The position numbers and the translations under genes are program-made. Below, one piece after another: positions 25,601 through 35,204 of a stretch of DNA of 64,000 nucleotides. How positions within the stretch are numbered: position 1 is the stretch's first letter; each line of letters begins with the position of its first letter. The DNA is from Tribonema minus (taxonomy: Eukaryota > Sar > Xanthophyceae > Tribonematales > Tribonemataceae), in assembly GCA_017506865.1 (NCBI GenBank), contig JAFCMP010000513.1, positions 248,001-312,000 on the forward strand. Reading direction: 5' to 3'. Below the pieces are notes generated by a model. The model made no database searches. It was given only the letters and a program-made list of their open reading frames with translations, and was not told where the DNA came from.

Positions 25601-28600
25601 GCTTCTTCACGGGAGGTTGCGGTGAGGCAGCATCAACGCATGTCATCCTTGACATGAGCAGGAGCTGGACAGCAGCTTGAAAACTGGAGTGGCGGGAGCT
25701 ACCGCAGGAGGTCCAGGTGGAGCGGATTCCCCTGGCTGGAGGGCCTGTTTGAGGCCGTGGCGATTTTCAAGGGCAAGTGTGCGCAGAGGATAGCGTACCA
25801 GGCTCGTGCGATTTCAGTGTGCCATTGCAGGGTGCAAAAGGCAGCCGGCAGTAGCAATGCCGATGAGTTATTTGAAGGTTTGCAAAAGAAGAGGGGGTCC
25901 TCAGTTGTGCAGTATCGCTTTTGCTTCGCACAGAAGAGGGGACCTCAGAAGTGCAGCAGTAGCAGTGGGCGAGCTTCGCACAAGAAGGGCGGCATACCCA
26001 GCAGTGCGTACAGTTTCGATGCCGTAGCTGAGCACAAGAAGCAAGGTTGCAGAAGTGCAGGTCAGCTGGCATGTGGTAATCGATTTCGAGGGCAGCGGGC
26101 ATTGTTTCCCTCAGAATACTGTTGTTTCCCCACAGCGGTCACACTGGGGAAAGGGTGTTGAAAACGGGGGTGCAGCATTTCTGGCTGCATGTAGTGAGAG
26201 CATCCAAACATCAGCATCAGGCTCAGATGGAAGTAGGCATTCAGCGCGTTTTGTCAGTCAAGCTCATGGGATGGAGCTTTGACTGGGGGAGGGTGTTACA
26301 ATATGGCGCTGTTGCACAATAAGGGTTGGATGCCCTAGTTGAGGTTTGCACTCCAGGTTGTAGTTGAAGTGCAGTTTTGTTCGCGAGCTGTTCGAGATCA
26401 GCTCCAGATCATTGATGTAGGTGACTCAGCAAGCCTGAGCTGGCACGCGCAGGTTTGCTGTTGATAGTAATATCATTTCCTTCGCCGGCTTCCTTTCCGG
26501 CAACACCACCGTGTGTGTGTGTCACCTTGTGGCTGCCTCCGTCTGCCTCTGCGCTATGCATTGGTGCGGTGTGGCGTGCTAGCCTGCACGCGTGATGTTC
26601 CTTCGCAGGTAGACACACTATTTATTGCATAGTCACAATGACACTTCCATACGCACCAGACTGGTCGTCCGGCAGGTTGTCATCGCTCAGCACCTGCATC
26701 ATACATACATACCCAACAAATATGACAGCGCACAAGGCCTCAGAGGGTGTACAGAAGCATGGCATCTGTACAAAAGCGGCATGTGATTTAAGGGGCGCAC
26801 TTGTGGGCTAAAAACGCCTTGAACGCAAGTTCAATTCCTACGGGAAGCACAATCTGAACAGTAAAAAACAACTAGCTTCAGCAACCTATAAAAAGATTTG
26901 TCTTTATATGGCTAGCAGCGTATGGACTCGCGAGGCCGTGCATTGACCTGGCTGCTGATACTGGTGTTGGCACTGCATCTGGTGTCCATTCTGCATCTGC
27001 AGGCAGGTGAGACGCAAAAGCCGCGCCAATCGGCCTTGTGAATGTGATGCGGCAGCTCACCTACCTAATCCTCACCATGATGTGAAGCCTTATCCTAACT
27101 GTAACCTCACAGGTATACTTTCTTGAGTGCCGTGTATGAAACATGCAGCCCTCCACTCAAGAAGCAACACGGCAGAAGAGGCGCACAGTTGAGCTTCAAC
27201 AATGAACCACTGCACGGCAGCAGCAGCGTGCAACATTCCAAAGCCTACTCCACAAGTACGAGGACACTGGATATCATCTGCCACGCATTGTGCTCTTGCT
27301 CAAATGACTTGTATAACAACATGTGCAGGTCATCTACTATACATACCTGCTCATAGGCACTGAGCGCTTCTTCGAGATGATGCACTGCCACCTCTTGACC
27401 TTCACCTGCAACGGACACACGTGAAGGGCATTCGTTGCTCAGTGCACACGTACATCTCCTAGTAAACCAGAGGATAAGCTGCGCACCAAGACTTGTCGAA
27501 GTGCTGGCGCGTGTAAGGGCAGTTCTCCTGTATGTATTTGCTGCATGATCCTCCCTTTGATGCTCGTTCATCTTGCACCATGCAGTCTCATGCCATGCCC
27601 ATTGTTTTCATTGAATTCAAGTGGCCAAGCATGGATGCCAGTGAGCGAATGTATCGTAGCGGGAATCTGCAAAGCAACACGTGCTGAGCCATTTGCGATA
27701 TGGCTTAAAGCTCATCAGCAAAGGTGTCATCTTGCCCCCGTCGCCATGGGCCATAGTGCTTGTAATGTCACAGCAGGGGCGTGGAGCTCGACAAGTTTGC
27801 ATGCTCTGGCAGGGAGATTAAAAGGCAAGAGCTAGGGCACTAAAGAGAGTGCTACTTCTATCATCCGCGCTAAGCATCTAAACCTAGACACTGTGCAGTG
27901 GTCCCATGCAGTGGCGCCAGCCTTGCGTGGGTGATCGGCTCCAGCGCAGCGCTACAAGAGGCAGCTAAGAAGCAGCATACGCAGTATCAAGTGCATCTAA
28001 GTACACATTATACTTTGAATGAGCACTCTGTAGCAGTGCTTACCAGCATCGATGTCTTGTCTGAGCAAATGTGCCTTGGCAAGCTCCAGCTGTGGCAAAG
28101 CATGGCATCAGTAAGAAGGTTGGAACATCAGGTTTCATCACTAGGGTTCACATTCATCGAAGCTTACTCTGTAGGCTCTATTACTTCTATTACAACACAA
28201 TGTTGACTGCGCTGCAAGATGTAACAAGAGATAGCTAGACGTTTTGCATGGGCTGCAGCACCACCCATGCATCACTCGTGACATCACTGGTGCAGGGCCA
28301 GTTTCACAACAGGCAGGCGGCACAGAGCGAGTGGAAGCATTAGACCTGGTGACAACCAGCAAGGTACAGCCTTGGCATCAAACGCTGTACACACATACTG
28401 GTGCAGGTGCCATTGAACGATTACACGTCAGGGAAGGGGGGAGGGGGGGGGGGGGGCTATGTTATGCGGCGTGGGATGCGGGATTCGTTATTGTCTACGT
28501 TTTGGCATTTCAGCCTTCGACAACCGCATTTCCTGACAAGATGATGCCACAAAATTGCAGGGCAGCTTCAATGAAGCGCAGCACTGCTACAGAGCAGTTG

Positions 28601-31600
28601 CCGAGATGCCGAAATCAGCAACAGCACACTAAGGATTACCTGCACGTCTGCATGCTCTGCCGGATAGGCCTGCTTGCTGAGTGCTCCAACGGCACACTCC
28701 AGATTGTCCATGGCTCGCGTCAGAAAACCTGCACGCCTGCGCACTGCCACTGCCAGTGCCCTCTTGTTGGTGGCGGCCTCTCGTTCTTCGCTGTCAAGCA
28801 TCAGCACTCGCAGGCGAGCATCCTGCGGCCACCACACATGCACGACATACCAGTTGAGGTTGTCAAGACTTGCCATTGTTGCGGGTGCATCACGTGGTGA
28901 GGACACTACGCATATTTAATTGCCCCGTAAGAAGGTGGGCTTATGATGGTTATCTGCAGCTGTACCTGAGCGCATGCTTGTCCATAGTAGAAGTATTATC
29001 AATGAAATGATATGAAGTGTCGCACGGCGCAGTCAGCTGGCTGCACAGCGCACTATAAGCTGAGGGCACCTGAAAGCGCATGCAGCGACAAATGTGAGTG
29101 CTGACTTCATTTTAGTTGCGCGGTCACTGCAACATTGGCTTCGGATGAAGACTGAGAGTATGACGCTGCATGAGATGCTGAGCAATGCGATACGTGACCA
29201 CGTTCTGACTGCAGTATTCATACCCTACATCAACGGTGTTTAATACCCTCACTACACTCTATCTGCAGACTCAACCTGCCAACAATTACCAGCAAACCGG
29301 CACTCACGGATGCCTTGTGGCATATGTTGCGTATCTGCCTACCTCTTTAGCGACAACTCTTGCCAGTGCAGCAAATGCCAAGCCCATGCCCAGTGCTGCA
29401 GTGCCCCACTTGAAAGGGTCGTCCTTGCTGCTGCAGACCTGCATCAGCAATGAGGGGGGGGGCGGCACCATGCTTTACACAGAGTAACAAGTAAAAGTTT
29501 CACGTAGTACGGTAGAAGAGTGATAAAGGTCAAAGCTAAGCATGAACAACACACAGCTTCTCTTGTTGCATGAGGAGTACGCAATACGTGTATGGTTGTA
29601 TGCACACATTTATTTGAGCTGTTGAACTGTTGACAGGAACAAGGGTGCTCACAAACCTCCACCGCCACACAACGCAGGCACACTTGGCCACAAAGAGTTG
29701 CAAACAGGTGTGCGAGGGATGGCACGTGTGTCCTTGGTGTGTACATGTACATCTACACGTGTCATGACACACATGGCAGAATCCAGGGGGGGGGGGCACA
29801 TGGAGGAGGACGTAGGGGAGGACCCCGAGATGCCATTTGGCGGCGGCGGCGTTTGAGTGGTTGTCGTTGCGACACTTTCAGACTGTCATACGACATGTAG
29901 ATTCCTTACAGCTACATGCCAATCATCTGGGCTTTTTCGCGCCCTGAGCGAGAATTAATACAAAGTACATCTACACTTAACGGCTACTATTGCCTGACAA
30001 CCCGTGCTTTGCACATGTTTACTAAACGACCTTGCATGCGGACACTACATACTAGTGTGTTGGACGCATGGCTCTTCCAGGGCTAGCGTCTATGTACAGT
30101 AAACCCCTTACGCCAAAGAGGCTGCGCCAGTCGCGCCAGCTGACTCGTGGAGTCTGATCAGCTGCCAAACTCGCTGCGCATATATACCGGTGTGTCGGCA
30201 CAATACACTAGTTCTGCTTGATGCACGTATGGAGCGATCATTCCTGCTCATGGGCGCATGTGCGTTGTATGGGTGCGCATCAAAACCGCTCTGAACTTGT
30301 GGTGGTGGACATGCAGTTGAACGCACCTGTAGTGTTGCGTCAAAGTGCTTCAGGCTGGCTTCCAGGCTCATGGACGCGCTCTGTGACACTCCAACGTAGC
30401 AAATGGCATCGGGTCAGCAACTCATACACTGGTGATGTAAATGATGTGGTTTACCAGACTCTGATGGATGTGCTCGCCGACAATTGTAGTCTTCCTCCCT
30501 TTCTACCAGCACAACAGTGTTGGCGAACGCACAATGAACACATCCTATCTCGTTCTGCACCATGCTGCTCATTGACAAGAATCTTCATGCTCAAAACAGC
30601 GTTTGGAAGGCAGATGCAGTGCTGAAGGGTTTAATATTCATAGTGACCCCGCTGAGCTGAGGACTTCATACTGAACAAACTTTGCACTTTGAGACATAGC
30701 ACGATTCCCCTGTCATGTTTCCAGGGTTGTTGCAGCTTGTGCAGCGCTCCAACAGCACGCTATGTGGGCACCATATTTGCTGTACATCAGGTAAAAGCCG
30801 AACAAATGATGCTGTGGGACTGAATGTCGATCAACTCCCCAAAAGACTGTCAAGTATGGGCATGTACATGCAATACGGGGCTGAGCGCACGAATCGGTGC
30901 TTGTATCTACTTGGGCACCAAACAGTCACTGCCAGCGCAAGGGTACATGGCCCAAACCAAGTGCATCATGCAGCGCGGCGTATGGGCATGGCTGATGGGC
31001 AAACTTCAAAGTTGTTGGAGTGTACATCGAAGTACTTCTTAAGCACGTGGACGGAGCACGTGGATGGAGACGCCAGTGGAGGTATGTATAGGGGGGTGCC
31101 AGGGGACAAGATGGCAGTACCATATATATCAGATGTGACATGGTGCTAGCATTCGTGATACATGGCAATGCTCAGCACATTGACGGGCCAGCAGTCCTAT
31201 GTTAGTGGTTTCATGATGACACGTGCGGTCACCATGAATGCTTACCTTCCCTTCCAGGGACTCCATACTTTGTCCATAGTACGCGATGCCCAGCTGCCGT
31301 CAGCCAACGAGCACACATCAAACAGCACAAATCAGTGCCCAGCAGAATGCTGTGCTTCAAAGTATGCCATGAAAGCATGGCAATGCAGCGGATATGTGAG
31401 AAAGCTCGAGCAATTCACCAGTACCATTGCCATGTGTTGCGCACCGTTCAGGAGCGTGCTGTCCCATAAATGGCTGAATGCTGGATTTCATGATTGCGCC
31501 GAAAATGTCAAAGTGCCAAACTCAGCAGCCCAAAGCACACGCTGCGTGACAAGATGCGGCGCAACGCAACCTATTGCTTTCAACAAGTCCGTACCTAACT

Positions 31601-33280
31601 GAACTCTCACACACACCAATGGCACAGCTCGATGACTTCTTTATTGCCTGCAGGATCACTGAGTATTAAAACCAGCTCATGCATAACACATCCTCCAAAG
31701 TATCCTCCTTCAGTTGCAACTCACAATGCTCACATATACTTCAAATTATGATCGAAGTGTACCTGCCAGTGGCCCAGGGCGTAGATGAGGGGTTTCCGGT
31801 CCTTTGGACACCCCTTGAGAGCGTCATCCCAGTATGCCAGCGCCTGCTCCAGGTCCGATGGCCCACGAGCTAGCAGCTTTCTGGCAATGTCAGCCGGAGT
31901 GCATCAACACTAATGTGTTTGGCGACAGGTGCGGTGTAAATGCTTCACATGCGTACACACTGGTAGCGATGCGCAGGGGAGCAGTCGTGACTACATGGCT
32001 GTCTGCAAAGCAGTACCTACACTGGTGCACATGATGAACCAGTAAGAGCTTTTTAAGACTGGTACGCTTGACGCTTGCTTGGCTACAGTGAGCTCCTGGT
32101 ACCATTGCACCAGCGGTTCAATATAGCATGCACAGCAGCACTGGCCTGACCACACACGGCATGCTCCTGCAGAACCCAACAACGTGCATCATGAAACACG
32201 GACTAAATTGGAAGCAGATGGTGTATCAGTGCCATGCTTTGCGAAATCAGTGCCCAGATGCCAGATGCCGCAAATACACATGTCCAGTTGCTCACACCGC
32301 TGCACTGCTGCTGAACGCTGCCATGGACGCCGCAGCTGAACCCAAGTGCGTTACCTGCGCCTGCCGCGCTGACGGACTGCATGTGTCAAGCGCTGATCAT
32401 CTTTGCCATCCACACCTCGCCTCTGCACAATTCTCAATCCAGGATAAGCTCCTATGACTCCAGGACCTGGTGCTGGTGGTTTGTCCTGAGTATTTGCATC
32501 TTGCTGCGTCCCACAGTACTGAGCACAATTTTGCCCGAGGAACCAAAGTTGTTTAATCAAGCATTCAGCCGGTACGCGGTCGGCGTACGCGCTTGCACAG
32601 CTTTCCCTGCTCGTGGCATTCAAACACTGCTGTTCTGCGCAAATTCTGCACTCAAGCATCTGCCAACAGGCCCAGTCTCATCATGGCCTATCACCCAGAC
32701 GAGCACCGACTCTGCTCAACAGAAGCAGAAAAACTCGCAGTGGGTAGGAAACATACGACTTTGACTTCAACTCACTTGCAGCGCTCCTCCTCCTCCTCCC
32801 GCTTCTGTTCCTGCAGCTGCTGCTGATGCCGACCATGCCCGCCCCTCGCAGCGTCTCGGACTGCGCACAGAGTATTGCACATGACAACAGATGCCATCAA
32901 AGGGCAGCATGTGGCAAGGATATGGTATATAAGTTATAATATAACTATCAGCAAAAGCGCTGTATTCTGAAAGTGCCGGCATGAGCTGCAAGGTTCAATG
33001 CAAGTGTTGCCCTTGCACAACGCTATGGGAATGCTGTTGTCGTCAATACCACCAGCTGCAGTTTACCATGACACATTTCTGGTTTGGACTGCCACTTTGC
33101 ATTACGTGCTGCTTTCATGCTCCTGTTGTTCCCACCATAGGCTTATGACTGGCTAATCGTAACCATCATAGCAGCCGTAACAATGATTGCTTACTGTCAG
33201 GCAAGAACTCCGCTGCTGCGCCAGTCCGGCCATAGGGATCCCGCGGACTCCAGCACGGTGTTCCATCGCCGGCGCTGTCT
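597..33280 (-). CDS. Giant multi-exon TPR-repeat protein with C-terminal CHAT domain (5' and 3' ends unresolved)
   Basis: Exons in transcript order whose GT-AG (one GC-AG) sites and codon phases fit: 33280-33195, 32860-32776, 32606-32576, 32422-32355, 31880-31763, 30380-30327, 29438-29343, 28822-28640, 28089-28044, 27405-27347, 26693-26657, 24305-24187, 23455-23318, 22820-22680, 21836-21699, 21008-20670, 19917-19765, 19109-18945, 17832-17544, 16984-16788, 16158-15884, 15313-15172, 14761-14645, 14201-14031, 13645-13587, 13545-13508, 12984-12934, 12222-12093, 11578-11333, 10670-10536, 8679-8585, 7134-7023, 6350-6243, 4644-4474, 3886-3830, 3178-3016, 2869-2680, 2224-2090, 731-597. That is roughly 1,690 residues. 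The phase chain is unbroken from 33280 to about 13.5 kb; a few exons are missing after that. TPR arrays joined to CHAT are known in bacteria and eukaryotes, where CHAT is a caspase/separase-like fold; the role here is unknown. It could be two adjacent genes, but the continuous phase argues for one. Confidence 0.72.
6875..6890. repeat. Homopolymer C16
   Basis: Sixteen consecutive C residues in an intron of the minus-strand gene; a comparable G14 run lies at 28443-28456. Confidence 0.9.
8794..8801. repeat. Target-site duplication, left copy (hAT element)
   Basis: ATCATGAC directly precedes the left terminal repeat and is identical to 9894-9901 after the right terminal repeat. Confidence 0.85.
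8802..9893. mobile_element. Non-autonomous hAT-type DNA transposon (1.09 kb)
   Basis: The left end reads TGGGGTTGCCGGAACCGTA and the reverse complement of the right end reads TAGGGTTGCCAAAACCGTA: imperfect terminal inverted repeats with T(A/G)GGGTTGCC shared. Both ends are flanked by the same 8 bp, ATCATGAC (8794-8801 and 9894-9901), the duplication length expected of hAT transposases. The first and last ~150-200 bp are packed with TACGG/CCGTA motifs in both orientations, like hAT subterminal transposase-binding repeats. Internally there is only a 122-codon minus-strand frame (9602-9234) that I do not recognise and no transposase signature, so the copy is presumably mobilised in trans. It sits between exons 10670-10536 and 8679-8585 of the TPR-CHAT gene. 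Confidence 0.85.
9894..9901. repeat. Target-site duplication, right copy (hAT element)
   Basis: ATCATGAC immediately follows the right terminal repeat and matches 8794-8801. Confidence 0.85.
13081..13140. repeat. 60-bp palindromic repeat with CTAGAAGTA ends
   Basis: The segment starts CTAGAAGTATTTG and ends CAAGTACTTCTAG, imperfect inverted copies of each other. Inside there are two direct copies of ACGTTTT(A/G)AACAAGTACTT. It could be a tiny MITE-like repeat or a hairpin. It lies in an intron of the TPR-CHAT gene. Confidence 0.6.
15736..15775. repeat. Tandem TTCAAAGTAC microsatellite
   Basis: Three consecutive units of the form (A/T)CAAAGTACT, followed by a degenerate AAGTATACTT. Intronic, between exons 16158-15884 and 15313-15172. 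The core AAGTACTT recurs elsewhere in the window. Confidence 0.7.
18945..23455 (-). other. TPR-CHAT gene: GGD-repeat helices and Ser-Pro/His-Gly-Lys repeat segment
   Basis: Three successive exons share the pattern G-G-D-x-A followed by an amphipathic helix: GGDAASVAQADQYLQEAV (23455-23318), GGDTALGHLMEAV (22820-22680) and GGDAAEVAMSLSGLKSM (21836-21699), all phase 0 at both ends and 46-47 codons long, so they look like duplicated repeat exons. The next exon (21008-20670, 113 codons) starts as a helix (WLAWIDRERAGIHLQLAIAH) and then becomes low complexity with recurring Ser-Pro ... His-Gly-Lys motifs (NSPHGK, NSPHGK, HSPMHGK, GSPVHGR, HSPAHHGK). It is followed by another TPR-like pair, DVLEAEDFLQKACSVL and WCAAACGDTAEATNLYTQ (19917-19765), and AAALLIAQLAFASDELN (19109-18945). 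The SP motifs resemble proline-directed kinase sites, which is inference only. Confidence 0.72.
25008..25320 (+). repeat. 5' LTR of the miniature LTR element
   Basis: 313 bp, matching 26294-26605 except for three visible substitutions and one T in a T-run. Begins TGTTAC and ends TTCG. Confidence 0.85.
26294..26605 (+). repeat. 3' LTR of the miniature LTR element
   Basis: 312 bp, about 1% different from 25008-25320, preceded by a purine tract and followed by CAGG of the target duplication. The low divergence implies a recent insertion. Confidence 0.85.
29759..29964 (+). mobile_element. 5'-truncated copy of the zinc-finger/RLE LINE
   Basis: These 206 bp match the 3' end of the LINE at 60.3-60.9 kb almost base for base: the CATGACACACATGGCAGA start, the long G-run, the GGCGGCGGCGTTTGA stop region and the 3' tail GCGAGAATTAATA. 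The insertion is flanked by a perfect 12-bp duplication, GTACATCTACAC (29747-29758 and 29965-29976). Truncation at the 5' end with an intact 3' end is the signature of target-primed reverse transcription. It lies in an intron of the TPR-CHAT gene, inserted on the opposite strand. Confidence 0.9.
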
Positions 33281-33792
33281 CTGCAAGTGACAGCAAAAAT
33301 GTGAACGTCAATGGAAGCATACTGACGCGCTGGAACAGAGAACACAAGTGGTGCAACATCGCTTCAGCTATCAATTGCAAGAAAGCTACCGCGGCATCTG
33401 GCTACTCAACCATTTGCGGGCAGCTGTGGAGCTCAAGTTCGATCAAAGCATTGCTCGGCCAAGGCTTGACCGAATATTGATCGAAGTCGAACCTGTGATG
33501 AAAGTTTGGCCGTGGTGGAAGCTGGGTGCTGGCTTGTCCTGGACGGGCCGCTTCGACGTGTATCTTGCTGTACATCGTAGTCCAACTACTTGCAGCAGAT
33601 GTTGCTGAGTACCAGGCCCTCCTGAGCTGAGGCCGCACTCAGAAATGGGATGCGATGTTTACGCATCAGAATCAGCTCACAGGCAGCGGTGGTGCTGCCT
33701 TCCAGGCTCAGCGTCACTTCCTTCGCTCACAACTCATGCAACTTCAACCGTTACGAACTTCACTTCAAATTTGAAGTTCATGGCGAGGTTTC

Positions 33793-33795
<3 letters not shown>

Positions 33796-33826
<31 letters not shown>
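33796..33826. repeat. (TG)n microsatellite
   Basis: About 15 TG units, then TTGTGTG. It lies upstream of the first resolved exon of the minus-strand gene. Confidence 0.9.
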
Positions 33827-33829
<3 letters not shown>

Positions 33830-34280
33830 TGTGCCCCATCGAATGCCCAGCGGGGGTGTCTACTGCCGTAGTCCAAGCCTGCCGCTGGCACTGTACCTGG
33901 TGGCTCTTTCTTGCGCAGTGCAGGTCTCACTTTCTCTGAGTGATCATGATCATACGAAAGACACACGAGGCCAACTGTCGATCAGGTGCGCGTGGACTGC
34001 TGAGTCCGCAGATGTGGAAAAGGGTTGTTTGATCTGTTACGCGACTCGCAACTACTCATACCACGCGCAAGTCGGTGCGGCGAGGCTTTCGCATGCTGAA
34101 GCATTCAACTGACCTTCATTGACTCGCCACTTTAAGCGACTGCGCGTTCTGCACATAACGGACAGACTGCATCAATGCAACCAACCAACCCAGACTCTGG
34201 CGCTTGCGCGTGCTGCAGCGGCGAAGCACATGCGCGACAGCAGGTGCCAATGTTGGGGGACCCAGCGGCAGCGGCGTTCA

Positions 34281-34840
34281 GCTCAGATTTGTTCCTGCAG
34301 TTCCCTGGGCTGCGAGATGGTGGGAGCAAAGTGCGTTGCTGGCAGGATACGGGCAGCATGGATGGTGTAGCCGCTGCTGGTGCTGGACAGACGCGGTGCT
34401 TGCCCAATGTGGTACGTGAGGCTCTGCTGCGGATCCGACAGTGCCTTCGCGGCTGCTGCTGCCATAATTCATGTGTCGTCGCTAGCATGGAAGTGCAAGC
34501 CGCGCAGTTGTGCGTGGTCACTCCTTCTATTTTCCTACCATGATTAGCTTCCTCCAGCTCTGCCCTCATCGTTGATACAACCTGAGTTGTCCCCACACTG
34601 TGACTCAATCTAACTTGCTGCCGCTGACACAATGCATGCACGTGGTTGAGACTGCTAACTGCGCCTCATCAACGTTACTGTATTTTTTCTTCATGAGTTT
34701 CGCGAACCCACTGGCCAGCAAGCAAAGCACAATGACAGCCACTGTGGGTACAGCATAAAAGTTGCGGCAGCGCACAATGATCAGTCTGGTAGCACCAATG
34801 ACCGACCTAGTATATGCTGAAGTACGTTGTGCTGATGTAT
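34281..34840 (-). other. Possible 5' exons of the minus-strand gene or an upstream gene
   Basis: Several minus-strand pieces look coding but could not be joined. 34815-34690 contains a hydrophobic segment, VAVIVLCLLASGFAKLMKKK, resembling a membrane anchor with a basic cytosolic side. 34581-34539 has an acceptor, STMRAELEEANH and donor GTAGGA. 34465-34285 has an open frame containing AAAAAKALSDPQQSLTYHIG. If they belong to the TPR-CHAT gene, the protein would be membrane-anchored at its N terminus. That is speculative because no donor and acceptor phases were reconciled. Confidence 0.3.
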
Positions 34841-35204
34841 CTTCACATGCAAGTAGGCGCAAGCACGGCCGATTGCACAATTGCTGGCAGGCTTCAATTA
34901 CGCAGGGCCTTGTGGGCACAGTACCCGAGTCCATTCAAGCTGTATGACCTGACTGCACGTGTCACCTTACACAAACCAAGGCAATACAGCCATGTTCACT
35001 TCATCGGAGGTGTACTTTGTGGCAGGGGTTGCGCATTGCAACAACGCATCCAGGCACATGACGCAGGCTCAGGCTTGCTTCATGAGTGTTCACCAACGCT
35101 GTAGGGCCAATCGTTCTCTGGCTCAGGAAGTGCGAGTCTTGATACCTTCAGCAAGTGCTCCTTACATGCAGTTACTCACTGAGTGTATGTCTGCTCAACT
35201 GTAG

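Larger units (their letters stand above)
25008..26605 (+). mobile_element. Miniature LTR retrotransposon (TRIM-like, ~1.6 kb)
   Basis: Two near-identical direct repeats (25008-25320 and 26294-26605) both begin TGTTACAATATGG and end TTCCTTCG. They flank a 973-bp interior. The unit is bordered on both sides by GCAGG (25003-25007 and 26605-26609, sharing the terminal G), a 5-bp target duplication. A purine-rich GGGGGAGGG lies directly before the 3' repeat, as a polypurine tract should. The interior has a 134-codon frame (25757-26161) without gag, protease, integrase or reverse-transcriptase motifs and with ~60-bp internal repeats rich in AAGAAG, so the element is non-autonomous. I could not identify a tRNA primer site; the sequence after the 5' LTR is GTTATGAGCC. 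It lies in the intron between exons 26693-26657 and 24305-24187 of the TPR-CHAT gene, in the opposite orientation. Confidence 0.82.
24187..33280 (-). other. TPR-CHAT gene: N-terminal coil and first helical-repeat exons
   Basis: The first resolved exons give a charged coil (HQQQLQEQKREEEE, exon 32860-32776) and a basic stretch, then paired amphipathic helices typical of TPR or TPR-like solenoids: DLEQALAYWDDALKGCP (31880-31763), SLEASLKHFDATLQ (30380-30327), an Ala-rich helix WGTAALGMGLAFAALARVV (29438-29343), a 61-residue exon ending AVGALSKQAYPAEHADVQ (28822-28640), LELAKAHLLRQDIDAG (28089-28044), VAVHHLEEALSAYEQ (27405-27347) and IQAARAEALRLAATLCLEQ (24305-24187). Phases run 0-0-0-0, 0/1, 1/0, 0/1, 1/0 without conflict. 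The exon at 32606-32576 is only 31 nt and is the weakest. The helices are individually degenerate; a profile search is needed to count formal TPR units. Confidence 0.7.

Noticed and set aside
25008-26605. Explaining the two 312-bp repeats as a plain segmental duplication
   Set aside because: The identical 5-bp flanks and the purine tract directly before the second repeat fit an LTR element better.
26800-26860. tRNA-like stretch (GCAAGTTCAATTCCTAC)
   Set aside because: Resembles a T-arm, but no acceptor stem, D-arm or anticodon arm could be folded around it.
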